Source: Belliella buryatensis
GTDB lineage: Bacteria > Bacteroidota > Bacteroidia > Cytophagales > Cyclobacteriaceae
Assembly: GCF_900188245.1 (NCBI RefSeq)
Contig: NZ_FZOK01000002.1
Location: forward strand, 124,001-188,000
Reading direction: 5' to 3'
Length of the DNA: 64,000 bases
Shown: positions 35,320-43,645 of the stretch, piece after piece
Position numbering within the stretch: position 1 is the stretch's first letter
How the letters are laid out: each line of letters begins with the position of its first letter
The notes under the pieces: model-generated
Told to the model about the DNA's origin: nothing
Databases searched by the model: none
The model's input: only the letters and a program-made list of their open reading frames with translations
Translations under genes and position numbers: made by a program

Positions 35320-36710
35320 AGCTGAGTCACCTACATAGCGTCCATTTTCTAGGAATCGGTGGCATAGGTATGAGTGCCCTAGCTAGGTATTTCAATCACA
35401 TGGGGCTACCTGTTTCTGGCTATGACAAGACACCTTCACCGCTAACAGAAAAGTTAGCATCAGAAGGGATGCAAATCAGCTTTGTGGATAGCATAGCTGA
35501 AATTCCAGATCCAGTCAAAGTCAATAAGGAAAATGCACTGATTGTGTGGACTCCAGCCATGCCAAAGGATTCTGAACAGTTGAATTTCTTCAGAAATGAA
35601 GGCTATGCGCTGCATAAGCGTGCAGCAGTTCTTGGGATGATCACAGCTGATATGCCGACCATCGCAGTGGCTGGGACTCACGGTAAGACGACGACTTCGT
35701 CAATGGTGGCGCATTTGCTGAAATCTGGTGGCGAAAATATCGCAGCATTCCTAGGAGGGATCACACAAAACTATCAAAGTAACCTGATTCTCCATGACGA
35801 GCAGGTAGGAGACTCTACAGTAGTGGTAGAGGCGGATGAGTTTGATCGTTCTTTCCTTCATCTTCATCCCAATACAGCAGTACTGACTAGTGCAGATGCT
35901 GATCATTTGGATATTTATGGAGATGACCAAGTGATGATGGATGGATTTAGAGCTTTCTTAGACTTGATTGCTCCTGACGGGAAATTATACATTCAAATCA
36001 AGGCCTTCGAAAAATTAGGCAAGTCTGACTTTGGAACAATAAAGGTCACCCAGTACGGCGTCAAAGCTGGAGAAATACAAGCTGAGAACGTCAAGGCTTT
36101 GCCGGGGTATTTCAGTTTTGATTTTGTCAAAGGAACTAAAAGAATTAATAACCTAAAGCTGAGAATGCCAGGCTTTCACAATGTGGAGAATGCTTTGCCA
36201 GCGATAGCGATTGCTTTGGACTATGGCTTGACTGAGGAGAAAATTACAGCTGGCTTGCAGTCATTCAGAGGAGTGAAGCGCAGGTTTGAAATACATGTGC
36301 AAGAGGATAGCAAAGTCTATATTGATGACTATGCACATCACCCAGAGGAAATTTCAGCCTTTTTGGAATCGGTCAAGGCCATGTATCCTTCAAAGCGACT
36401 GACAGCCATCTTTCAACCGCACTTGTTCACGAGGACAAGGGACTTTGCAGCAGGATTTTCAGAAAGCTTGTCCTTAGCGGATGAAGTGATTCTCTTGGAT
36501 ATCTATCCTGCAAGGGAATTGCCAATCGCAGGAGTGACTTCAGAAATGCTGCTAACTGATATCAGTGCTGATAAGAAATCCTTGCAAAGTAAAGAAGCAA
36601 TCTTGAATTACCTGAATGCCAATAGACCAGAAGTTTTGGTCACCATAGGCGCAGGAGATATTGACAGATTAGTAGAACCGATAGCTAAATGGATGAGAGA
36701 TGAAAAATAG
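35316..36710 (+). CDS. murC: UDP-N-acetylmuramate--L-alanine ligase MurC
   Basis: MurC starts the stem peptide by joining L-alanine to UDP-MurNAc. The 464-residue protein has the N-terminal FLGIGGIGMSALARYF, the ATP loop VAGTHGKTTTSSMVAH near residue 118, EADEFDRSFL, TSADADHLDIY and the C-terminal DDYAHHPEEI and FQPHLFTRT motifs, all typical. Start overlaps murG (ATGA); stop overlaps ftsQ by 11 bases. Confidence 0.97.
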   Translation: MKLSHLHSVHFLGIGGIGMSALARYFNHMGLPVSGYDKTPSPLTEKLASEGMQISFVDSIAEIPDPVKVNKENALIVWTPAMPKDSEQLNFFRNEGYALHKRAAVLGMITADMPTIAVAGTHGKTTTSSMVAHLLKSGGENIAAFLGGITQNYQSNLILHDEQVGDSTVVVEADEFDRSFLHLHPNTAVLTSADADHLDIYGDDQVMMDGFRAFLDLIAPDGKLYIQIKAFEKLGKSDFGTIKVTQYGVKAGEIQAENVKALPGYFSFDFVKGTKRINNLKLRMPGFHNVENALPAIAIALDYGLTEEKITAGLQSFRGVKRRFEIHVQEDSKVYIDDYAHHPEEISAFLESVKAMYPSKRLTAIFQPHLFTRTRDFAAGFSESLSLADEVILLDIYPARELPIAGVTSEMLLTDISADKKSLQSKEAILNYLNANRPEVLVTIGAGDIDRLVEPIAKWMRDEK

Positions 36711-37455
36711 AACGAAAAAAACGATCGTTTTTAGCCTCTTGGTCATGGTGCTGGCAGGCTTTATCGGGTTTGTAGAGAAGCAAAGTGCAGACAAACGACT
36801 CAATCAGGTTCATGTCAAAGTGAATCCTATTGCAGATGTATACTTTGTAGATGAAAAGGATTTGCTTCAAAGATTGGAGACTGAGTTCCCGCTTCTGAAA
36901 ACAGGAGTGTTGGTTAGTGAATTGAATCTCAACCAAATTGAAAAAAAGGTGAAGAGTCATCCATTTGTAAAAAATGCAGAAGTCTTTAGTGATTTGAAAG
37001 GCAATATATGGGTAGAGATCGATCAGCATAAACCCATGGCTAGGATTATCAGACCTATGGCAGCTGACGGTTACATTTCTACGGAAGGCGTCATATTACC
37101 TACTTCACCGAAGTATACGACGAGGGTATTGACTATAGAGGGAAGCTATGCTGAGCGATTGCTTCAAGAAGAAAAGCTTGGAGCTGAGTACCAAGGTTTG
37201 CTAGACTTGATCAAGTTTATCGAAAAGGATGACTTTTGGAAAGCTCAAATCACAGGTCTAGAACTCAATAGGAAAAATGATATCCGCATGTATCAGCAAG
37301 TAGGTAAGCAGGTGATAGAGTTCGGTGCAGCGGAGCAGATTGAAGAGAAATTCAAGAAGATAATACTCTTCTACGATGAGATTCTACCTGCCAAAGGTTG
37401 GAATACATACAGCAGAGTGAATGTAAAATATAAGGATCAAATCATTTGTGAATAA
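36700..37455 (+). CDS. ftsQ: Cell-division protein FtsQ
   Basis: FtsQ is a bitopic divisome scaffold. The 251-residue protein has a short basic N-terminus, one membrane segment (about residues 8-24, VFSLLVMVLAGFIGFV) and a periplasmic POTRA-like part with the family pattern LNLNQIEKKVKSHPFVKNAEV and IWVEIDQHKPMARI. Sequence conservation across phyla is low, but topology and position between murC and ftsA are decisive. It overlaps murC by 11 bp and the possible GTG start of ftsA. Confidence 0.93.
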   Translation: MKNRTKKTIVFSLLVMVLAGFIGFVEKQSADKRLNQVHVKVNPIADVYFVDEKDLLQRLETEFPLLKTGVLVSELNLNQIEKKVKSHPFVKNAEVFSDLKGNIWVEIDQHKPMARIIRPMAADGYISTEGVILPTSPKYTTRVLTIEGSYAERLLQEEKLGAEYQGLLDLIKFIEKDDFWKAQITGLELNRKNDIRMYQQVGKQVIEFGAAEQIEEKFKKIILFYDEILPAKGWNTYSRVNVKYKDQIICE

Positions 37456-37459
37456 TAGA

Positions 37460-38785
37460 ATGGCTATGGAAAATGACAAATTAATCGTCGGTTTAGACAT
37501 CGGGACCACCAAAATCTGCGCAATTATCGGGCGCAAGAACGAGTTTGGGAAATTAGAAGTGCTAGGTATGGGTAAAGCGGTCTCTGATGGAGTCATTAGG
37601 GGTATCGTGACCAATATCGACAAGACTGTCAATGCTATCCAAAAGGCAGTGCAAGATGCTTCTGATATGGCTGATGTAGATATCGCAGAGGTGATTGTCG
37701 GTATAGCAGGTCAACATATCAAAAGCACAGTACACCATGGTGTGACTTTTCGCAAAGCCAATGAAGATGAGATTACTGTTGAAGATGTCAGAAGACTATC
37801 CAATGACATGGAGAACATCGTCGTTCCTCCTGGTAATTCTATCATTCATGTGATGCCTCAGGACTATACTGTAGATTATGAAGATGGAATCAAAGATCCT
37901 GTAGGTATGTCTGGTTCTAGACTTGAAGCTGATTTCCATATCATCACAGCACAGACCACCGCGATTAACAACATCAATAGATGTGTAAAGAGAGCAAGTT
38001 TGATTTCCAAAGACCTGATCCTTGAACCTTTGGCAAGCTCACTTTCTGTATTGAGTGATATCGATAAGGAAGCTGGAGTATGCTTGGTAGATATCGGTGG
38101 TGGGACTACGGATATAGCCATTTTCTATGATAATATCATCAGACATACTGCTGTGATTCCTTTGGGAGGTAATATCATCACTACAGATATCAAAGAGGGA
38201 TGTATGGTCCTGCATCACCAAGCAGAATTATTAAAGACAAAATTTGGAAAAGCCATAGCCGAAGAAGCCAACCCAAATGAAATTGTCTCTATTCCAGGCT
38301 TGAGGAATAGACCTCCAAAAGAGATCTCAATCAAAAACCTTGCAGCCATCATTCAAGCCAGAATGGAAGAAATTATAGAGTACGTGCAAAACGAGCTTGT
38401 AGCTAGTGGGCATTACAAAAAGCTGGCAGGAGGAATTGTCTTGACGGGTGGTGGTTCGCAGCTACAAGGTGTAGCTCAGCTCTTTGAATATATGACTGGA
38501 CTAGATACCAGAATAGGTTATCCAAATGAGCACCTTGGTAAGTGTAAGATTGAAGAAGTAAAGAGTCCAATGTACGCTACTACGGTAGGATTGGTATTGG
38601 CTGGCTTCAAGTCTATCGATGATAGGGATACGCAATATAACGAAAGAACCAAGCAGGTAAAGGAGCATGAAATGAATGTCAGAACAACAAAAACCATGGC
38701 ATCAGGAGATAACCTCTTTTCCAATATTCGTAACAGACTCAAAGATATGATCGGTAGTGATATCGATGAAGATAGTAATTACTAG
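37460..38785 (+). CDS. ftsA: Cell-division protein FtsA
   Basis: FtsA is the actin-like membrane anchor of FtsZ. From ATG 37460 the protein has 441 residues (a GTG at 37448 and an ATG at 37466 are alternatives). The actin-fold phosphate loops VGLDIGTTKICAIIG and VCLVDIGGGTTDIAIF are clear, with the SHS2 domain between them and VLTGGGSQLQGV later. The C-terminus ends in a basic-hydrophobic stretch (NLFSNIRNRLKDMIG), consistent with the membrane-targeting amphipathic helix. A strong hairpin separates it from ftsZ. Confidence 0.96.
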   Translation: MAMENDKLIVGLDIGTTKICAIIGRKNEFGKLEVLGMGKAVSDGVIRGIVTNIDKTVNAIQKAVQDASDMADVDIAEVIVGIAGQHIKSTVHHGVTFRKANEDEITVEDVRRLSNDMENIVVPPGNSIIHVMPQDYTVDYEDGIKDPVGMSGSRLEADFHIITAQTTAINNINRCVKRASLISKDLILEPLASSLSVLSDIDKEAGVCLVDIGGGTTDIAIFYDNIIRHTAVIPLGGNIITTDIKEGCMVLHHQAELLKTKFGKAIAEEANPNEIVSIPGLRNRPPKEISIKNLAAIIQARMEEIIEYVQNELVASGHYKKLAGGIVLTGGGSQLQGVAQLFEYMTGLDTRIGYPNEHLGKCKIEEVKSPMYATTVGLVLAGFKSIDDRDTQYNERTKQVKEHEMNVRTTKTMASGDNLFSNIRNRLKDMIGSDIDEDSNY

Positions 38786-38800
38786 GGCTTATCGAATTGT

Positions 38801-38833
38801 GGGGAGTTGAGCGGTCTTACTGCTCAATTCCCC
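38801..38833 (+). promoter_or_regulatory. Strong hairpin between ftsA and ftsZ
   Basis: GGGGAGTTGAGC pairs with GCTCAATTCCCC (one G-T), and inner GGT/ACT pairing extends the stem to about 15 bp with loop CTT. No T-run follows, so it is not a standard terminator; RNA processing or mRNA stability control of ftsZ is possible. Confidence 0.6.
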
Positions 38834-38888
38834 CTTGATCAAGCGCTGAAACATATGAAAAACAAGTTCACCAACAAATAATTTCAAA

Positions 38889-40553
38889 ATGTCAGATAAC
38901 ATGAAAGATTACAAGTTTGATCTTCCAAAAAATCACAAATCTATCATCAAGGTGATAGGTGTTGGAGGAGGTGGTTCCAATGCGGTGAACCACATGTACA
39001 ATCAAGGTATCAAAGATGTGGAATTCGTAGTAGTCAATACGGATGCGCAGGCTTTGAAAAGTAGCCCAGTGCCCTTGCGCTTGCAGTTAGGTGCCAACCT
39101 AACCGAAGGTCTTGGAGCGGGTGCCAATCCAGAGAGAGGTAGGAATGCCGCTTTGGAAAGCAAAGAAGAGATCAGAGAGTTGCTGTCTGATAATACCAAG
39201 ATGGTGTTTATCACCGCTGGTATGGGTGGTGGTACTGGGACTGGTGCTGCTCCAGTGATCGCCAAGATTGCCAAGGATTTGGATATCCTCACGGTAGGGA
39301 TCGTGACGGCTCCGTTCATGTTTGAGGGAAGAAAGAAAATGTCTTCCGCACAAGCAGGGATTGAAGCTTTGAGAGAAAACTGTGATACCGTTCTCGTGAT
39401 CCTCAATGACAAATTGAGAGAAGTCTACGGTAATTTGGCTATCCGTTCTGCTTTTGCTAAAGCTGATAATGTCCTTACCACGGCAGCCAAGTCAATTGCT
39501 GAAATCATCACTGTTCATCAAGACGTCAATGTGGATTTTGAAGATGTGAAGACAGTCATGAAGGATGCTGGGGCTGCGGTAATGGGTTCTGCGGTAGAAG
39601 AAGGCGAAGGCAGAGCGATCAAAGCTGCTGAGAAAGCAATCGCCTCTCCACTTTTGAACAATGTGGATATCAAGGGTGCTCAGAAAATATTGCTTTCCAT
39701 CATGTCTGGTGAGGAAGAGGAATTGTCTATGGACGAATTGAGCGAAATCACGGAATACATCCAAGAGCGTGCAGGTGCTGATGCAGAGTTGATCTTCGGT
39801 CAAGGTATTGATCAAGATTTAGCTAAAGCCATCCGTGTAACTGTAATTGCTACAGGTTTTGAGATGGATAGCTTGACGACCCCTACAGCAGCTAAGGCTG
39901 TAGAAACTAAAGAGGAGAAAAAAGTAGAAGTATCAGAAGCTATTGAAGAAGAGAATGTCAAAAAAGTAATTCACCTCGAGTCTGGCAAAACGTCAAGCGT
40001 AGAGGAAAATGCTACAGCTCAGTCTGGACAGACGTTTACCTTCACTTTCCAAAAGCCTCTTTTTCCAACTCCTGCAGAGAATAATTTCAACCTAGAGCAA
40101 CCAAAAGCTGTTGAATCAGCGCAATCTGTAACGCCTAAGCAAATAGAGGTGGAGCAAGAAGAGGAACCGGAATTTGAGTTTGTCAAAGCCAATGCAGCAG
40201 AGCCTGAGAAGAAGGTCTTTGCATTGGAAGAGGAAGAGCCAGAGCTACAAGCTTCACAAAAAGAAGAAACGCCAACTGAAAGCCCTGCTTACAGCAATGA
40301 CTATTACGAGCAATTGAAGCAGAAGGCCATACAAAGAGCACATGAGCGTTTTGAGAAGTTGAAAAGCTTAAAAAACAATGCGCACAACCCAGAGGAATTC
40401 AAGGATAAGTTGGAAACTCCAGCTTATGTGAGAAGACAAGTGAAGCTGAATGATGTGCAGCACAGTTCTGAGAGAAGCATCTCAAGATTCAATCTGACTG
40501 ATGACAATGAATTCTTGAAGAACAATAGATTTCTACATGACAATGTTGATTAA
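38889..40553 (+). CDS. ftsZ: Cell-division GTPase FtsZ
   Basis: FtsZ is the tubulin-like GTPase of the division ring. The 554-residue protein has IKVIGVGGGGSNAVNHM at the N-terminus, the tubulin signature GGGTGTGAAPVIA, and NADNVL-type/T7 loop elements, with the GTPase body ending about residue 330. A long acidic, low-complexity linker (about 330-505, rich in E, K, A) leads to TPAYVRRQ at 510-517, which resembles the FtsA-binding conserved C-terminal peptide (P-A-[FY]-[LV]-R). Unusually, 37 more residues follow, ending NRFLHDNVD. An ATG at 38901 is an alternative start. Last gene of the dcw cluster. Confidence 0.97.
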   Translation: MSDNMKDYKFDLPKNHKSIIKVIGVGGGGSNAVNHMYNQGIKDVEFVVVNTDAQALKSSPVPLRLQLGANLTEGLGAGANPERGRNAALESKEEIRELLSDNTKMVFITAGMGGGTGTGAAPVIAKIAKDLDILTVGIVTAPFMFEGRKKMSSAQAGIEALRENCDTVLVILNDKLREVYGNLAIRSAFAKADNVLTTAAKSIAEIITVHQDVNVDFEDVKTVMKDAGAAVMGSAVEEGEGRAIKAAEKAIASPLLNNVDIKGAQKILLSIMSGEEEELSMDELSEITEYIQERAGADAELIFGQGIDQDLAKAIRVTVIATGFEMDSLTTPTAAKAVETKEEKKVEVSEAIEEENVKKVIHLESGKTSSVEENATAQSGQTFTFTFQKPLFPTPAENNFNLEQPKAVESAQSVTPKQIEVEQEEEPEFEFVKANAAEPEKKVFALEEEEPELQASQKEETPTESPAYSNDYYEQLKQKAIQRAHERFEKLKSLKNNAHNPEEFKDKLETPAYVRRQVKLNDVQHSSERSISRFNLTDDNEFLKNNRFLHDNVD

Positions 40554-40556
40554 GTC

Positions 40557-41081
40557 TTAGTACTTAATCAACATTTCAGCCTGGGAACGAAGCAATTCCA
40601 TGTACAGCCTGTTGGTGAGCAGGTTATCTGACATATTTTCCTCGATCTTCGCAAATTTGAGTTTGAGGGGAAGTACATGCATCCCTAGGTAATGGAAGAT
40701 GTCGGTGAGGTGGCTCAATGCGATGCCACCCCCGCCTATTCCTGAAGATATCCCCATCAGGGCACATTTTTTATCTCTAAAAGTGTTGGGATATGTCATC
40801 CCATCAATAAAAGCTTTCAATATTCCTGGGAAGGAACCATTGTACTCTGGGACAATAAACACAAATTTTTCTCCTGTCCTGACTTGATCATGAAAAGCAT
40901 TGTAGCCAGGATTTTTTCCATTGTTTTCGTAGAGTGCTGAAAAAATAAAATCCGCTGGCAGATCTCGCATATCTAAAATTTCCGATGCTACTTCCATGGA
41001 AGCTAAGGTTTCTTGATATATACCAGCGAGTTGTCGCGAAAGTGAATTCTTGCGGTTGGTGCCTACAATAATTTTGATCAT
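40557..41081 (-). CDS. NADPH-dependent FMN reductase family protein
   Basis: This 174-residue flavodoxin-like protein has the FMN phosphate-binding GTNRKNSLSRQLA loop near the N-terminus, the VPEYNGSFPGILKAFID motif and GISSGIGGGGIAL near residue 120, as in azoreductase/ArsH/chromate-reductase-like flavoproteins. The frame stays open upstream to 41435 across the start of the purine phosphorylase gene, but MIKIIVGTN at 41081 is the normal family N-terminus. It probably reduces FMN, quinones or related acceptors with NAD(P)H. It is convergent with ftsZ (3 bp apart) and divergent from the phosphorylase gene. Confidence 0.88.
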   Translation of the reverse strand: MIKIIVGTNRKNSLSRQLAGIYQETLASMEVASEILDMRDLPADFIFSALYENNGKNPGYNAFHDQVRTGEKFVFIVPEYNGSFPGILKAFIDGMTYPNTFRDKKCALMGISSGIGGGGIALSHLTDIFHYLGMHVLPLKLKFAKIEENMSDNLLTNRLYMELLRSQAEMLIKY

Positions 41082-41168
41082 AATTTTTTCTTTAGGAACA
41101 AATACAAAGTAAAGGCGGAATAGTTTAAACAAAAATGAATTCCTTATTTTAGACCAAAATTTAAAGTA

Positions 41169-42008
41169 ATGCGACAGGAACCTCAAATAGACTATACAAC
41201 CCAAGTACAACATGCCGTAGATCATATTCACCAAGTATTTGTAGATCCAATTTCCATTGGAATTATCTTGGGGACTGGCTTGGGGCAGTTGATACAACAG
41301 ATCGAAATCGAGCATGAGATTCCGTATCAGGAAATTCCATTTTTTCCTGTTTCTACAGTGGAGAGTCATAGCGGGAAGTTGATCATTGGGAAGCTTTCGG
41401 GTAAGCGAGTATTGGCTATGCAAGGGAGATTTCACTATTATGAAGGCTACTCTATGAAAGAGGTGACTTTTCCAGTGCGCGTGATGAAGCGATTGGGTGT
41501 CAAGCAGCTGATTGTTTCCAATGCAGCAGGTGGTTTACATCCCGACTATCAGGTTGGTGGGCTGATGATACTCAATGACCATATTGATCTTTTTCCTGAA
41601 AATCCACTGAGGGGGAAGAATTTGGATGCATTCGGCGTGAGATTCCCAGATATGAGTGAGCCATATAGCAGGAAGCTGATCAACAGCGCTTTGGAGATTG
41701 CTCAGGAAAATAAATTGGAAATCAATCAGGGTATTTATGCTGGCGTACAGGGGCCTAACTTAGAAACCAAAGCGGAATATAAATATCTGAGGACCATCGG
41801 AGCAGATGCGGTAGGGATGAGTACGATTCCAGAGGTCATCGTGGCAAGGCACATGGATATGGAAGTCTTTGCAATATCAGCCATCACAGACTTGTGTTCT
41901 CCAGGGAATATCAAGAAAGTGAGCATCGCAGAGGTACTAGCTGCTGCCGCCATCGCCGAACCCAAAATGTCCTTGATCATTAAAGAGCTGGTAAAGCGGG
42001 AAGGGTAG
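41169..42008 (+). CDS. Purine nucleoside phosphorylase, paralog 1 (Asp at the purine-specificity site)
   Basis: The 279-residue protein is a trimeric-type PNP that splits purine nucleosides into base and (deoxy)ribose 1-phosphate. Motifs: IILGTGLGQL, ESHSGKLIIGKL, MQGRFHYYEGYS, VSNAAGGLHP, NDHIDLFPENPL, VQGPNLETKAEY (base-binding Glu) and GMSTIPEVIVARH. After ISAI the sequence is TDLCSPG: Asp241 stands where 6-oxopurine-specific PNPs have Asn. In human PNP the Asn243Asp change allows adenosine cleavage, so a wider or adenine-type specificity is possible; this is inference. A second PNP gene follows 357 bp later. Confidence 0.92.
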   Translation: MRQEPQIDYTTQVQHAVDHIHQVFVDPISIGIILGTGLGQLIQQIEIEHEIPYQEIPFFPVSTVESHSGKLIIGKLSGKRVLAMQGRFHYYEGYSMKEVTFPVRVMKRLGVKQLIVSNAAGGLHPDYQVGGLMILNDHIDLFPENPLRGKNLDAFGVRFPDMSEPYSRKLINSALEIAQENKLEINQGIYAGVQGPNLETKAEYKYLRTIGADAVGMSTIPEVIVARHMDMEVFAISAITDLCSPGNIKKVSIAEVLAAAAIAEPKMSLIIKELVKREG

Positions 42009-42365
42009 TTTTATTGTACCAAGTACCAAGTAAGAGGTGTTGATGAGTGAATATGGTCGGTAGAGGTGAGAGAATTGAGATTTGAGAAGCAAGAGAAAAG
42101 AGTTTAGAGAAAGAAGTAAGAATAACGATACTAGATACAGATGATATGGGACTTGAGATATGAAATTTTTTGTCTTGCGCACTAGTGATGATTTTGATTG
42201 AAAAGGGAAACTATTTATCACATTCTCTGCTACTTTATTACAATTACACCAACCAGAAAAAATATAATAAAATCAAAAAATGCACAACCTCACCCCAATA
42301 ACCCAATCAACTAATAATCAACAACCTTCAAACCTTCCAACTTTATAACCTTTCAACTATTCCCC
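42009..42365. repeat. Gene-free spacer of degenerate simple repeats between the two PNP genes
   Basis: The region is 357 bp and has no gene. At 42018-42162 the + strand is a purine-rich, degenerate repetition (ACCAAGTACCAAGTAAG, GAGAATTGAGATTTGAGAAG, ACTAGATACAGATGATATGG). At 42282-42360 it turns into a G-poor tract of C/A/T repetition (CCAATAACCCAATCAACTAA, CAACCTTCAAACCTTCCAAC). Similar G-poor tracts stand before trxA (about 20457-20505) and after the alpha-amylase gene (about 51705-51765). Origin unknown; slippage-derived spacer DNA is likely. Confidence 0.6.
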
Positions 42366-43190
42366 ATGACCTATTTCGAAAAAGCAAAATCAGCTGCTGC
42401 ATACATCCAATCTCGAGTTGCTAAAGAAGCAGACACTTTGGTGATTTTGGGTTCTGGTTTGGGTGGGTTTGTGGAGGTTTTGGAAGAAGCTGTTTCCATT
42501 CCTTATGGCCAGATTCCATATTTCCCTGTCTCTACAGTTGCTGGTCACTCAGGTGAGTTGATGCTGGGTAAGGTTGGAGACAAATGGATCTGGGTAATGA
42601 ATGGGCGGTTTCATTACTATGAAGGCTATGAATTGGGTGAGACAGTATTTCCTTTAAGAGTTTTGAGTTTGCTGGGAGTAAAGAACTTGGTCGTATCCAA
42701 TGCTGCGGGTGGCTTAAATCCTGATTTCAAAGTGGGTGATTTGATGCTGATCACAGATCATATCGACAAGTTTCCATCTAATTCACTCAGAGGCAAAGAT
42801 GCCACAGATTTTGGAGTAAGGTTTCCCGATATGAGTGAGCCTTATGATCTAGAGTGGAGAAACCTAGCTAAGGAAAAGGCAAAATCTTTACAAATCAACC
42901 TAAGAGAGGGAACATATACAGGAGTGACTGGTCCAAGTCTAGAAACAAAAGCAGAAATCCAGTATTACAGAACTCTGGGTGGTGATGCCGTAGGGATGAG
43001 TACTGTCCCAGAAGTGATCGCTGCCAATCAAATGGGGATGAAAGTTCTCGGCATCTCCGTGATTACCAATGAATGCAATCCAACTGACAACAAGCTCTTT
43101 GCACATGATGATGTAGTAGAAGTGGCCACCAAATCTGGTAAAGCTATGCAGGAATTGGTAAAATTAGTTTTGGAAACTAAAATTTTTTAA
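42366..43190 (+). CDS. Purine nucleoside phosphorylase, paralog 2 (canonical Asn)
   Basis: This 274-residue trimeric-type PNP is clearly related to the gene before it. Motifs: VILGSGLGGFV, VAGHSGELMLGKV, MNGRFHYYEGYE, VSNAAGGLNP, TDHIDKFPSNSLRG, VTGPSLETKAEIQY and GMSTVPEVIAANQ. In contrast to paralog 1 it has ISVITNECNP, with Asn235 at the purine-binding position, the residue of guanosine/inosine-type enzymes. The pair therefore looks like a duplication with divided substrate range. A weak hairpin (GGTAAA/TTTACC, about 43250-43270) follows. Confidence 0.93.
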   Translation: MTYFEKAKSAAAYIQSRVAKEADTLVILGSGLGGFVEVLEEAVSIPYGQIPYFPVSTVAGHSGELMLGKVGDKWIWVMNGRFHYYEGYELGETVFPLRVLSLLGVKNLVVSNAAGGLNPDFKVGDLMLITDHIDKFPSNSLRGKDATDFGVRFPDMSEPYDLEWRNLAKEKAKSLQINLREGTYTGVTGPSLETKAEIQYYRTLGGDAVGMSTVPEVIAANQMGMKVLGISVITNECNPTDNKLFAHDDVVEVATKSGKAMQELVKLVLETKIF

Positions 43191-43356
43191 ATTGACTATC
43201 AATAAGTTATGCTTTGTCTTGAATAATTTTCAACTAAATATTATTGGGGGGTAAAATTTACTAGTTTACCAAAGAATTAAATAGAGCGCTTGATTTTTAG
43301 TTCAACCCATCCAATGGTTGGTTTGGGTAATTGTTAAAATAATAAATTATTTAATT

Positions 43357-43575
43357 ATGAAAAAAGTAATTTTATTTACTGTAGTGATGTTTTCCAGCTT
43401 TTTTTTAAGTCAAAACATTGCTCAAGACGCTAATATTGAGCCAATACTCGATGGCGGTGGCGAAAAAGTAAATTGGTATTATTTTGATTGCCCTTATAAT
43501 AGTGGTAAAGAATGCAAGACAAATTCAAGCTCTCAGTTTTGTGCAAAATCAAAAACGAAACCTATCGGAGCTTGA
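43357..43575 (+). CDS. Small secreted NVEALA-like peptide (module 2)
   Basis: This 72-residue protein has a Sec-type signal sequence (MKKVILFTVVMFSSFFLSQN). The start of the mature part, DANIEPILDGGGE, resembles the N-V-E-A-L-A block of the Bacteroidota NVEALA small-protein family. The C-terminal half holds three cysteines (45, 53, 62) in FDCPYNSGKECKTNSSSQFC. An in-frame ATG at 43318 would add 13 residues in front of the signal sequence and is unlikely. A hairpin and then a lipoprotein gene follow, as in module 1 (21881-23301). The family assignment is moderate; function and secretion route are unknown. Confidence 0.75.
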   Translation: MKKVILFTVVMFSSFFLSQNIAQDANIEPILDGGGEKVNWYYFDCPYNSGKECKTNSSSQFCAKSKTKPIGA

Positions 43576-43592
43576 TAATATTTATTTGAGTA

Positions 43593-43626
43593 AGATTCTG
43601 TTCGGAGTTGACTTCGAACAGAATCT
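43593..43626 (+). terminator. Perfect intercistronic hairpin (module 2)
   Basis: AGATTCTGTTCG (43593-43604) pairs perfectly with CGAACAGAATCT (43615-43626), and GAG/CTT pairing extends the stem inward with loop TTGA. No long T-run follows. The lipoprotein frame begins 19 bp later, the same distance as in module 1. Confidence 0.7.
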
Positions 43627-43645
43627 CAGTAATTAATTTTAAATT

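Noticed and set aside
41082-41435. N-terminal extension of the FMN reductase frame on the minus strand
   Set aside because: It lies across the start of the purine phosphorylase gene and looks like no protein domain; MIKIIVGTN at 41081 is the normal start of the family.
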